Shown here: in pieces, positions 40,376 to 48,061 of the stretch | Numbering within the stretch: the stretch's first letter is position 1 | Layout: every line of letters starts with the position of its first letter | Assembly (NCBI GenBank): GCA_030147325.1 | Contig: JASLAA010000012.1 | Span: 1-51,786 of the forward strand | From: Arthrobacter sp. | GTDB taxonomy: Bacteria; Actinomycetota; Actinomycetes; Actinomycetales; Micrococcaceae | Direction: 5' to 3' | DNA length: 51,786 bases | Position numbers and translations under genes: made by a program | Notes under the pieces: model-generated | Told to the model about the DNA's origin: nothing | Database searches by the model: none | Seen by the model: the letters and a program-made list of their open reading frames with translations, nothing else

Positions 40376-40822
40376 ATGCACGAGGCGCCGCTACAGGCCG
40401 TGGACCTCGAGGATCCCCTCGCATTCCTCGTCGGATCCTGGTGGACCCATCGTGACCTCCTGGACCGCTCCTCCGGCGCTGCGGGGACATTCACCGGCAC
40501 CACCACCTTCACGAGCGACGGAGAAGGTCTCCGCTGGGAGGAGCGTGGCACGGTCTCCTGGCCGCACTTCCAGGGCCCGGCCTCCCGCTCCTACGCGGTC
40601 AGGGTGGCGGGACCGACGATCGCGCTGCACTTCCCGGATGGACGCCTGCTCTGCCGCCTCGATCTCCGGACGGGCGAGGCACGGGACGAGCATGATTGCC
40701 CTCCCGACACCTATCGCGTGACCTTCAGGGTCACCGCGTGGGAGTCGATCGAGTATTCGTGGGATATCACGGGGCCCGGCAAGGACCTCCTGCTGAGGAC
40801 GACGCTCGCCCGCCTTCCCTGA
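40376..40822 (+). CDS. DUF6314-family protein
   Basis: A 148-residue soluble protein, predicted as a beta-barrel. The pattern LVGSWWTHRDLLDRSSG near residue 18 and repeated aromatic strands (LRWEERGTVSW, YSWDITGPGKDLLLRTTL) match the DUF6314 family as I recall it. The function is unknown. AGGAGG lies six bases before the ATG. It converges with the acyltransferase with seven bases between the stop codons. Confidence 0.75.
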   Translation: MHEAPLQAVDLEDPLAFLVGSWWTHRDLLDRSSGAAGTFTGTTTFTSDGEGLRWEERGTVSWPHFQGPASRSYAVRVAGPTIALHFPDGRLLCRLDLRTGEARDEHDCPPDTYRVTFRVTAWESIEYSWDITGPGKDLLLRTTLARLP

Positions 40823-40829
40823 TCCCCGG

Positions 40830-41924
40830 TCAGGCCTCCGACCGACGGACGGCTGAAGCCCTGTCCCGCGGTCTCCGTTTCAGGGCCGGCAGCTCGAAGA
40901 GCAGATTGACGCTGGCGTGCTTCCTGGTCGAATACATCCAGGCCAGGCCGAACGGGGCTCCGACACCGACGACGAGGAGCAGTGCCAGCATGAACCATTG
41001 TCCTGAGAGCCCGACGGCGTCGGCGAGGGCGAGGGTGATCATGATCGGCCCGAGGTGCGCCACGTAGAAGACGATCGAATAGCGGCCGACGAACTCGAGG
41101 GCCGCGGTCACCCGGTTGCTTCCGAGCCGGGGGAACACCCAGCACACCACGGCCAGTCCCCCCAGGACTCCCCAGGCGTACTCCGCCCGGTACAGCACGT
41201 CCTGGCCCGCGACGTTGAGCAGACCGATGGCCAGGGCCGAAGCACCCGCTCCCCCGAGGACCCAGGGTCCGGCGATCACCCGCTCCACCGCCCCTGAGTG
41301 CCGGGCACACCAGGCTCCGAGGAAGAAGAATGCCGCGAGGAAGGCCATGGTCTCAGCGCGCGTGCCGTCCGGGAGAAGCAGCGACACCGCGAGTCCGGCT
41401 CCCGAAGCGATCAGCGGCGGGAGGCGCCGCAGCGGATAGGCGAGGGCATAGAAGATCAGGATGAACCACAGATACCAGAGGTAGGTCGGCGAGAGATAGA
41501 AGATCTGCGCAAGCGCTGCCGGACGAAGGTCGCCGCTCGCAGCCAGGATGATGAGCGACCAGAGGAGGTACGGCCACGCGACCATGGACGTCTTCCCGGC
41601 AAAATACTCCTGCCCTGACTTCGCCACCGACCGCGGGAGCAGGACCCCCGAGAGGAACATGAGGACGGGCATGCGGAAGGGCTCGAAGAAGAGGTTGAAC
41701 TGATCGACCCCGTACGTCGGCCCGACCGCCATCCGCAGCGCTTCGCCTGCATGCAGTACGACGACCAACAGAATGGCGACGCCGCGCAGACTGTCCAGCC
41801 AACCGATCCGTGTGCTCCCCGTCCCGCTGATCCTGGCCTCCCGCCGTCGATTCCACTGTAGGCACGCACTGGATGTTCGGCGGAGGCGGGGGGACGGATT
41901 GCCCACCGGGAGGCCTCGGTGCAT
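40830..41924 (-). CDS. Acyltransferase-3-family membrane protein
   Basis: A 364-residue polytopic protein of the acyltransferase-3 family, which O-acylates glycans or lipids at the membrane. The opening motif RIGWLDSLRGVAILLVVVLHAGEAL contains the conserved catalytic His of the first helix. About ten hydrophobic helices follow, with a short basic tail. The ATG at 41924 is the best in-frame start (GGGGAA lies upstream), but the first 40 residues look non-coding, so a later start is possible. It is divergent from a second acyltransferase gene 107 bases away. Confidence 0.85.
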   Translation of the reverse strand: MHRGLPVGNPSPRLRRTSSACLQWNRRREARISGTGSTRIGWLDSLRGVAILLVVVLHAGEALRMAVGPTYGVDQFNLFFEPFRMPVLMFLSGVLLPRSVAKSGQEYFAGKTSMVAWPYLLWSLIILAASGDLRPAALAQIFYLSPTYLWYLWFILIFYALAYPLRRLPPLIASGAGLAVSLLLPDGTRAETMAFLAAFFFLGAWCARHSGAVERVIAGPWVLGGAGASALAIGLLNVAGQDVLYRAEYAWGVLGGLAVVCWVFPRLGSNRVTAALEFVGRYSIVFYVAHLGPIMITLALADAVGLSGQWFMLALLLVVGVGAPFGLAWMYSTRKHASVNLLFELPALKRRPRDRASAVRRSEA

Positions 41925-42031
41925 AATTCCCCGCGCAAGACGACCGGCTGCGGTGCGGCGTTCATGAAGCGCACCGTCGAGGAACGCTCGCTTACCCTTG
42001 GTGTTGGTCATTGTCCATCTCGGAGGAAGGC

Positions 42032-43033
42032 GTGGCGTCCCTGGAGGCACCAGCACCAGCCACACCGGCAACCCGCTCCGGTGCCATCGATGCCCTCCGC
42101 GTGCTCGCAGTCGTCGGGATCGTCGCCGGCCACGTCTGGTCGGGCCCGGTGATCGATGCCGGCCTCTACTCGTGGCATGTCCCCGCGTTCTTCCTGCTCT
42201 CCGGGTACCTCTGGAAGAAGAGGGGGCCGCCCGCCTGGCCTGTCGCGGCGGAAGCGAGAAAGCGCTTCAGGACCATCATGGTGCCCTACTGTGCGTGGCT
42301 GGTGGTGACCCTGATCGTCCACGTGCCCCTGCTGGACCTCCGCCGGCAACTGGCGCCCGAGGCCGTCCTCCTGCCGCTGGTAGGCGGCTCCCTGAACGCA
42401 GGACCCTTCGGCGCCTACTGGTTCATGCCCGCCCTGTTCTTCTCCGCCGTCGTGTTCCGGGCGCTCGAACCGGTTCCCCTCGTTCTTCGGGTCGTGATCA
42501 TCGCCGGCATCACCGGTGCCATCCATCGGTTCGGCGACGCCCTCGCCCCGCTTCCCCTGTCGATCGGGGTTGCCGGTGCGGCTCTCGTGTTCATGCTCGC
42601 CGGTCAGGGACTGCAGCGGGTGCGCGGCCGCATCCACCATCCCGTCCGCTCAGGGGTCGGCTGCGTCGTCGCCGGCGCAGCACTGGTTCTCGCGAGGGTG
42701 TCAGCGCCCCTGGACCTGAAGTACGGCGAGCTCGGTACACCTCTCCTCAGCGTCGCCGCGGCCGTGCTGATCAGCAGCGGCCTCCTCCTGATCCTCGAAG
42801 GAGTGTTCACCCGGCTACCGGACCGGGTGCACGCGTTGTCCACGAAGCTCGCCGCCGGGTGCCTGATGGTGGTCCTCACCCACACCTATGTTCTCTGGCT
42901 GCTCGCGGTCCCCGATCCGGACCGTTCGTTCTGGGTGCTCATCGCAGCGCTGGCGCTGCCCTGGGCTCTGGCGATGGTCCTTCACCGGACGCCGCTCTCC
43001 CGGATCCTCCTCGGGACACCACGCGCGGCATAG
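42032..43033 (+). CDS. Acyltransferase-3-family membrane protein
   Basis: A 333-residue polytopic acyltransferase-3 protein. The first helix has the family motif RSGAIDALRVLAVVGIVAGH with the conserved His, then VPAFFLLSGYLWKKRG as in the family's second helix. About ten helices follow. The GTG at 42032 is chosen because GGAGGAAG lies just upstream, in preference to a TTG at 42011. It is divergent from the other acyltransferase gene and the two share little obvious sequence beyond the family pattern, so they probably have different substrates. Confidence 0.87.
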   Translation: MASLEAPAPATPATRSGAIDALRVLAVVGIVAGHVWSGPVIDAGLYSWHVPAFFLLSGYLWKKRGPPAWPVAAEARKRFRTIMVPYCAWLVVTLIVHVPLLDLRRQLAPEAVLLPLVGGSLNAGPFGAYWFMPALFFSAVVFRALEPVPLVLRVVIIAGITGAIHRFGDALAPLPLSIGVAGAALVFMLAGQGLQRVRGRIHHPVRSGVGCVVAGAALVLARVSAPLDLKYGELGTPLLSVAAAVLISSGLLLILEGVFTRLPDRVHALSTKLAAGCLMVVLTHTYVLWLLAVPDPDRSFWVLIAALALPWALAMVLHRTPLSRILLGTPRAA

Positions 43034-43090
43034 GCGCTGGTCGGCCCGGTCGCAGCGTGACCGTGGGGTGTGCCCACCTGGGCAAAAAGA

Positions 43091-43129
43091 AGGACCTACC
43101 GGAGCATGGGGGCCGCTCCGGTAGGTCCT
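43091..43129 (-). terminator. Hairpin terminator for tRNA-Tyr
   Basis: A perfect 15-bp stem (43091-43105 with 43115-43129). On the minus strand it is followed by TTCTTTTTG, so it ends the tRNA-Tyr transcript; it can also stop the convergent acyltransferase message. Confidence 0.88.
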
Positions 43130-43152
43130 AGATCCCCGCCCTTTCGGGCGAG

Positions 43153-43234
43153 TGGCAGATGAGGGATTCGAACCCCCGTAGGCGTTGCCAGCTGATTTAC
43201 AGTCAGCCCCCTTTGGCCGCTCGGGTAATCTGCC
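43153..43234 (-). tRNA. tRNA-Tyr (anticodon GTA)
   Basis: 82 bases on the minus strand: acceptor GGCAGAT/ATCTGCC, anticodon loop CTGTAAA within a GCTGA/TCAGC stem (anticodon GTA), a long variable arm typical of class II tRNA, and T arm CGGGGGTTCGAATCCCTC. CCA is not encoded. Confidence 0.93.
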
Positions 43235-43322
43235 GAACGTCTTCATAGGAAGACCACCCGCAGCAAGCGCGGGCAAGACAACTTTACAGACAAACCCGCC
43301 GAGTGACGAATCGGCGTGGACG

Positions 43323-43700
43323 CTACAGTCCCGCGGCCACCCGACGCTCGATCTGCGAGTAGAACCCGGAGGCCTGCTCGGGCGTGACCAGACGCATCAG
43401 GACCGCGGTGTCGAGGTCGGCGCGCACCCCTGCGAGGCGTTCCGTCGCTGATGGAGCCGGAGCTGCCACTGTCACCGGAACCGAGACATTGGCCGGCACC
43501 GCTCCGGGACCCGCGACGAGATCATCCGCCTCGTAGTCCGCCTCGTAGTCCGACGTGGCCGCGACCGTCCGGGCGGACGTCGCGAGCGCGGGGACGGCGG
43601 TGAATCCCGTGAGCGAGGCTGCGGTGGCAGCTGCGAGGCAGGATCCTGCCACCGCCTTGCGGAGCCGGATCTGATAGCGGCGGTGTCGCGGAACAGGCAT
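43323..43700 (-). CDS. Small secreted protein of unknown function
   Basis: A 125-residue protein with a basic N-terminus (MPVPRHRRYQIRLRK), a hydrophobic helix (about 16-37) and an Ala-rich cleavage region near PALATSA, so a signal peptide is likely. The mature part starts with a short acidic repeat (YEADYEADD) and a Val/Ala/Pro-rich stretch, and ends with a helical segment (RLVTPEQASGFYSQIERRVAAGL). No family is recognised. The twin arginines are not followed by a Tat consensus, so Sec export is more likely. Confidence 0.7.
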   Translation of the reverse strand: MPVPRHRRYQIRLRKAVAGSCLAAATAASLTGFTAVPALATSARTVAATSDYEADYEADDLVAGPGAVPANVSVPVTVAAPAPSATERLAGVRADLDTAVLMRLVTPEQASGFYSQIERRVAAGL

Positions 43701-43863
43701 GGGGTGTACTCCTTGGAAGGTGTGCTGCTGGTCCTACCGTTCCACCCCATCGTGGGGGCAGGCACCATGCTGCCTGACAGCGCGCTGTGAAGCGGCGCCC
43801 ACCCAGACGCGGGGTTGCGGATAGTCTGGAGGGCAAGAAAACCAACCAGCCCGAGGAGGCATC

Positions 43864-44352
43864 GTGGCAAGCGAATCCACGTTCGACGTCGTCAGCAAAG
43901 TGGACAAGCAGGAGGTCGCCAATGCGCTGAACCAGGCGCAGAAGGAGATCGTCCAGCGGTACGACTTCAAGGGGGTCGGGGCCGAGGTCGACTTCAGCGG
44001 CGAGAAGATCCTCATGAAGGCGAACTCGGAGGAGCGTGTCCTCGCTGTGCTCGACGTCCTGCAGTCGAAGATGATCAAGCGGGGCATCTCGCTGAAGTCG
44101 CTCGAGACCGGCGAGCCCTACCCTTCCGGCAAGGAGTTCCGGCTGGAGACCACCATCAAGGAGGGCATCGCCCAGGACCTTGCGAAGAAGATCAACAAGC
44201 TCATCCGTGACGAAGGGCCCAAGGGCGTGAAGTCGCAGATCCAGGGCGACGAGTTGCGCGTCAGCTCGAAGTCGCGTGACGACCTGCAGGCCACCATGGC
44301 GCTGCTCAAGAACTTCGACGAAGCAGATCTCCAGTTCGTGAACATGCGCTGA
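43864..44352 (+). CDS. YajQ-family nucleotide-binding protein
   Basis: A 162-residue protein of the YajQ family (two-domain RNA-recognition-like fold). Typical segments are ESTFDVVSKVDKQEVANALNQ at the start, RYDFKG, SLETGEPYPSGKEFR and KINKLIRDEGPKGVKSQIQGD. Some members bind cyclic-di-GMP and act with transcription factors; whether this one does is not known. The start is GTG, with GGAGGC just upstream. A perfect long terminator separates it from the convergent htpX gene. Confidence 0.93.
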   Translation: MASESTFDVVSKVDKQEVANALNQAQKEIVQRYDFKGVGAEVDFSGEKILMKANSEERVLAVLDVLQSKMIKRGISLKSLETGEPYPSGKEFRLETTIKEGIAQDLAKKINKLIRDEGPKGVKSQIQGDELRVSSKSRDDLQATMALLKNFDEADLQFVNMR

Positions 44353-44377
44353 CCCCGCACGCGAACCGATCTCCCCC

Positions 44378-44431
44378 CGAACGACGACGGCGGCCCCATC
44401 TGCGGAAAGGTGGGGCCGCCGTCGTCGTTCG
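44378..44431 (+). terminator. Perfect 21-bp hairpin terminator between yajQ-type gene and htpX
   Basis: Arms 44378-44398 and 44411-44431 are exact reverse complements with a 12-base loop, between convergent genes. Confidence 0.93.
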
Positions 44432-44442
44432 TGAAGGGGCTG

Positions 44443-45321
44443 TCAGGCCAGCGGCCGTCCGGCCATGCCCTCGAGGCGTGCGATGCGCTGGTCCATCGGC
44501 GGATGGGTTGCGAACAGCTTGCCTACTCCGCCGCCCTTGAAGGGGTTCGCGATCATGAGGTGGGAGGTGTTCACGAGGCGCTGGTCCTGCGGCAGGGGGG
44601 CGCGCTGCGTGCCGCTGGCGAGCTTCCGGAGCGCGGAGGCGAGGGCCAGGGGATCATCGGTGAGGATCGCGCCGTCCTCGTCGGCGTCGAACTCCCTGGT
44701 CCGGCCGATGGCCGTCTGGATCAGGCCCGCGGCGAGGGGCGCGAGGATCGCCAGCAGCAGCGCGCCGATGGCGTTGCCGCCCTGGTTCCGGTTGCCGCCC
44801 ATCATGCCGGTGAAGGCGAACATCTGCGCCACGGACGTGATGACACCGGCGACTGCAGCCGCGATGGAGCCCGTGAGGATGTCGCGGTTGTAGACGTGCA
44901 TGAGTTCGTGCCCGAGGACACCGCGCAGTTCCCGTTCGTCGAGCAGTTGCAGGATGCCCTGGGTGCAGCAGACGGCGGAGTTCTCGGGGTTGCGGCCGGT
45001 CGCGAACGCGTTCGGCGCCATGGTCGGCGAGACGTAGAGCCTCGGCATGGGCTTATTGGCTCGCGTGCTCAGCTCCCGGACGATCCGGTACATCGCCGGC
45101 GCCTGCTGCTCGGTGACCTCGACGGCCCCCATGCTGCGGATCGCGATCTTGTCGCTGTTCCAGTAGCTGTAGGCGATCGAACCGACCCCGAACAGGGCGA
45201 ACAGCCAGATGAACATCGAACTGCCCGTCGCGGCGGCGATGACCGCACCGAAGACGAGGAAGATCCCCATGAGGGCGCCGAACAACAACGCCGTCTTGGC
45301 ACCGTTGAAATGGTTGTGCAC
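44443..45321 (-). CDS. htpX: Zinc metalloprotease HtpX
   Basis: A 292-residue M48 membrane protease that degrades damaged membrane proteins. Two N-terminal helices (about 10-30 and 34-53) precede the catalytic HELMH (His138, Glu139, His142); the third ligand is in TREFDADEDGA. Two more hydrophobic segments lie between them. The start is GTG, with AAGGAG six bases upstream. No FtsH or regulator is adjacent. Confidence 0.95.
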   Translation of the reverse strand: MHNHFNGAKTALLFGALMGIFLVFGAVIAAATGSSMFIWLFALFGVGSIAYSYWNSDKIAIRSMGAVEVTEQQAPAMYRIVRELSTRANKPMPRLYVSPTMAPNAFATGRNPENSAVCCTQGILQLLDERELRGVLGHELMHVYNRDILTGSIAAAVAGVITSVAQMFAFTGMMGGNRNQGGNAIGALLLAILAPLAAGLIQTAIGRTREFDADEDGAILTDDPLALASALRKLASGTQRAPLPQDQRLVNTSHLMIANPFKGGGVGKLFATHPPMDQRIARLEGMAGRPLA

Positions 45322-45439
45322 GTCTCACTCCTTGCAGTGTGGAGACCATCCGTCCCGCGCGGAGGAGAGAGGGCCGGATCAGTCTTGTCCTCTCATCGTA
45401 CGGCGGCGTACTGGGGGCTTGCTGGGGAGAAGCCGGTGC

Positions 45440-46726
45440 TCAGGGTTCGGGGTGCCGCGAGTCGTACTGCATGAAGCGGGGCTGCCACCGGGCGACGGCG
45501 AGCACCAGGATGGCGCAGGCCAACCCACCGACGACGGCGGTCCACCCCTCACCGAGCCATGCGGCCTGCCCGCCGGCCGCGATGTCCCCGAGCCTGGGGC
45601 CGCCCGCGACGACGACGATGAACACTCCCTGGAGCCGGCCGCGCATCGCATCCGGCGTGGCCGACTGGAGGATGGTGTTCCGGAACACGCTGCTGATCGA
45701 ATCGGCGATGCCGGCCAGGACGAGGCAGGCGGACGCCGGAACAACCCACACCGACAGTTCCCCCTCCCCGGGGGCAGGTAGGGAGGATGAGCTGGCCATG
45801 ACGACCACGATCCCGAAGCCCGCCACGGAGGCGCCCCACCCGACGATCGACCAGACCACCGCCCGGCCCTGCTTGTGGATGTGTCCGAGAGGGCCGGAGA
45901 AGAGACCTGCGAGTACCGAACCGAAGGCACCGGAGGCGAGCAGGATGCCGACGGTGAGCTCGCCTCCCCCGATCAGTACCGCGCCGACAGCGGGAAGCAG
46001 CGCCCGCGGCTGGGCGGTGATCATCGCGATGAGGTCCACGACGAAGGTCATCCGGATGTTCGGCCGGCTGCCGAGGAAGCGGAACCCCTCGAGGACGGTC
46101 GCGAGCCCTGCCCTCCGGGTGGGGCCCTCGGGTGGCAGGGGCGGGAGGCGGTATACCGCCCACAGCGCGAAGGTGAAGGTGACGACGTCGACCGTATAGG
46201 TCCACGCGTAGCCCACCTGAGCCACGAGGACACCGGCGAGCAGCGGGCCGATGGTGAATGCGAGGCCGAAGGTGATCATGCTGAGGGCGTTCGCGGCCGG
46301 CAGCAGTTCCGGACGGACGAGGCGCGGGATGATGGAGCTGCGCGTGGGCTGATTGATGCCCGCCGCCCCGGACTGGATGGCGATGAGGATGTACAGCAGC
46401 CAGACGCTGTCCGCGCCGAGCCAGGCCTGCGCAGCGATGGCCCCGGTGGTGACCCACAGCGCGATCGATGAGTACAGCGCCACTGTGCGGCGGTCCTGGG
46501 CATCGGCGATCGCACCCCCGTAGAGGCCTGCGACGACCAGCGGGACCAGTGCGAAGAGGCTGAGGAGTCCGACGCTCAGGGTGGACTGCGTCAGCGCATA
46601 GATCTGCAGGCTGACGGCGACGATGGTGAGCTGCGTACCGATCGCGGAGAGCGCCGTCCCGATGTAGAGCCTCCGGAATGCCGGGGACTCCCTGAGCGGG
46701 GTGATGTCGGCGAGGAGTCTGGGCAC
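45440..46726 (-). CDS. MFS transporter (EntS-like MFS_3 group)
   Basis: A 428-residue protein with about 12 helices. The start PAFRRLYIGTALSAIGTQLT and the loop GGAIADAQDRRTVALYSS (MFS motif A region) place it in the group of putative efflux proteins that includes EntS. The central PRLVRPELLPAANALSM segment is typical of this group. The start is GTG. A TAGACT element lies six bases upstream, so it is probably leaderless. The substrate is unknown; no siderophore gene is adjacent. Confidence 0.88.
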   Translation of the reverse strand: MPRLLADITPLRESPAFRRLYIGTALSAIGTQLTIVAVSLQIYALTQSTLSVGLLSLFALVPLVVAGLYGGAIADAQDRRTVALYSSIALWVTTGAIAAQAWLGADSVWLLYILIAIQSGAAGINQPTRSSIIPRLVRPELLPAANALSMITFGLAFTIGPLLAGVLVAQVGYAWTYTVDVVTFTFALWAVYRLPPLPPEGPTRRAGLATVLEGFRFLGSRPNIRMTFVVDLIAMITAQPRALLPAVGAVLIGGGELTVGILLASGAFGSVLAGLFSGPLGHIHKQGRAVVWSIVGWGASVAGFGIVVVMASSSSLPAPGEGELSVWVVPASACLVLAGIADSISSVFRNTILQSATPDAMRGRLQGVFIVVVAGGPRLGDIAAGGQAAWLGEGWTAVVGGLACAILVLAVARWQPRFMQYDSRHPEP

Positions 46727-46732
46727 GGGGAG

Positions 46733-46738
46733 AGTCTA
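46733..46738 (-). promoter_or_regulatory. Putative -10 element of the MFS gene
   Basis: TAGACT on the minus strand lies six bases before the GTG at 46726. Confidence 0.5.
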
Positions 46739-46772
46739 GCCGCGTCTTGATTCGCTCCGGCAACGGTTTCCT

Positions 46773-47516
46773 TCAGGCTGCGTCGCGCTCCCCGGCCTCG
46801 AGGGCCCGGTCGATCTCCTGCAGGACGCGCGCGTCCGCGATCGGGCGGAAATGGCCCATGGTCTCGAGCTGCACGTTCCTCGCACCCTCGACGAAGCTGC
46901 CACCCGGGATGTGCGGATCGAAGCGCCCGTAGATCGAGGTGATACGCCCGTTCAGGTCCAGGTTCGCACGGAGCGCCTGCAGGGTGCGGTTGTGCGGCGA
47001 GAAGGCGCGGATGCTCGGCAGGAGGAAGAAGTTGGCGTAGATCGACCCGGAGAACGGCGTGTTCACGGCGACGAGCCGGGTGACCCGCGGGGCAGCGCCG
47101 GTCATGGTCATGAGGAACTTGCCGATCAGTCCACCCTTGCTGTGGGCGACGACGACGATATCGCTGAGATCGTGCTCCTCGAGGTAATTCGCGGCCAGGC
47201 GCGCCATTGCTTCGACGGTGCCGCGGTTGTAGCCCAGCTTCTGCACCACGTGGACCGGGTGGCCTGCACGGTGCAGGTGCTCGGCGACCGGCCTCATGAA
47301 CTGCCACGTCTCGTAGATCCCGGGGATCAGCAGCACGGGGACCTTGCCGTGCTGTGCACCCTGTGGCGGGGTGAGGTACCGCGCCGGGTCCACCCGGAAG
47401 ATGAAGCCGTGGGCCTGCCAGAAGCCGACGTAGGCGTAGTCGAGCGCCCAGGCCCAGCCGCGCTTGATGAGGTTCACCCTGTCCACGGTACCGATCAGCC
47501 TGAACCGATGGTGCAC
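46773..47516 (-). CDS. Alpha/beta-hydrolase, lipase-like
   Basis: A 247-residue alpha/beta-hydrolase. The oxyanion segment VLLIPGIYETWQFMRPVA and the nucleophile elbow VVAHSKGG with Ser126 fit the lipase/PGAP1-like group; the catalytic His is probably in METMGHFRP near residue 222 and the acid in YGRFDPHIPGG. There is no signal peptide. The start is GTG. A later start is possible because the first 20 residues are poorly constrained. The substrate is unknown. It is divergent from the fur-katA pair. Confidence 0.83.
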   Translation of the reverse strand: MHHRFRLIGTVDRVNLIKRGWAWALDYAYVGFWQAHGFIFRVDPARYLTPPQGAQHGKVPVLLIPGIYETWQFMRPVAEHLHRAGHPVHVVQKLGYNRGTVEAMARLAANYLEEHDLSDIVVVAHSKGGLIGKFLMTMTGAAPRVTRLVAVNTPFSGSIYANFFLLPSIRAFSPHNRTLQALRANLDLNGRITSIYGRFDPHIPGGSFVEGARNVQLETMGHFRPIADARVLQEIDRALEAGERDAA

Positions 47517-47540
47517 GAGTTCGTCGAGCCTTGTTATGAC

Positions 47541-47553
47541 TAACTCAGAATTA
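47541..47553 (+). promoter_or_regulatory. Candidate Fur/PerR-type operator before the fur gene
   Basis: The AT-rich dyad TAAcTCaGAaTTA is an interrupted palindrome with 10 of 13 positions symmetric. It lies 17-29 bases before the ATG of the fur gene and overlaps a possible -10 element (CAGAAT). Peroxide-sensing FurA proteins usually autoregulate the furA-katalase operon through such an element. Confidence 0.4.
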
Positions 47554-47569
47554 CTGGTTGAATGAGCTC

Positions 47570-48040
47570 ATGACGCAGACGGCAGGCACCCAGGAGGCCC
47601 GTGAGGCCCGCTGGACCGCAGCACTCCGCGGCCGCAACCGCCGGGTGACGCGTCAGCGCCTCGCGGTGCTCGACGCCGTCGAGCGGCACCCCCACGCGAC
47701 AGCAGACGACGCCGCGACCGTCGTGGGTGCGGCTCTGCCGCAGATCACGGTGCAGTCCGTGTACGTCATCCTCGCCGACCTCACCGAGATCGGGCTGCTC
47801 CGCCGCATCGATACACCGCACTCCCCCGCTCGCTACGAGACCCGTGTGGGAGACAACCACCACCACGCCGTCTGCACGGGATGCGGCCGGATCGAGGACG
47901 TCGACTGCGCGGTGGGCCACGCGCCGTGCCTCACTCCCGAGTGGTCGCCCGGCGCTTCCCGCATGACCATCCAGATCGCGGAGGTCCTCTACCAGGGCCT
48001 CTGCGACAGCTGCCGTCCGGCAGCCCCAAGCCACCCATAA
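47570..48040 (+). CDS. furA: Fur-family regulator (FurA/PerR-like)
   Basis: A 156-residue Fur protein. The N-terminal winged helix spans about 10-80 (RVTRQRLAVLDAVERHPHATADD, TVQSVYVILADLTEIGLLRR). The metal-binding half has HHHAVCTGCGRIEDVDC and a C-terminal CDSC pair, giving two CxxC motifs for a structural zinc. It lies 21 bases upstream of a catalase gene, the arrangement of mycobacterial and Streptomyces FurA/CatR, which repress catalase until peroxide is present. The ATG at 47570 is used; a TTG at 47558 is in frame and cannot be excluded. Confidence 0.9.
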   Translation: MTQTAGTQEAREARWTAALRGRNRRVTRQRLAVLDAVERHPHATADDAATVVGAALPQITVQSVYVILADLTEIGLLRRIDTPHSPARYETRVGDNHHHAVCTGCGRIEDVDCAVGHAPCLTPEWSPGASRMTIQIAEVLYQGLCDSCRPAAPSHP

Positions 48041-48061
48041 TCCACAAGGAACAGGAGCACT

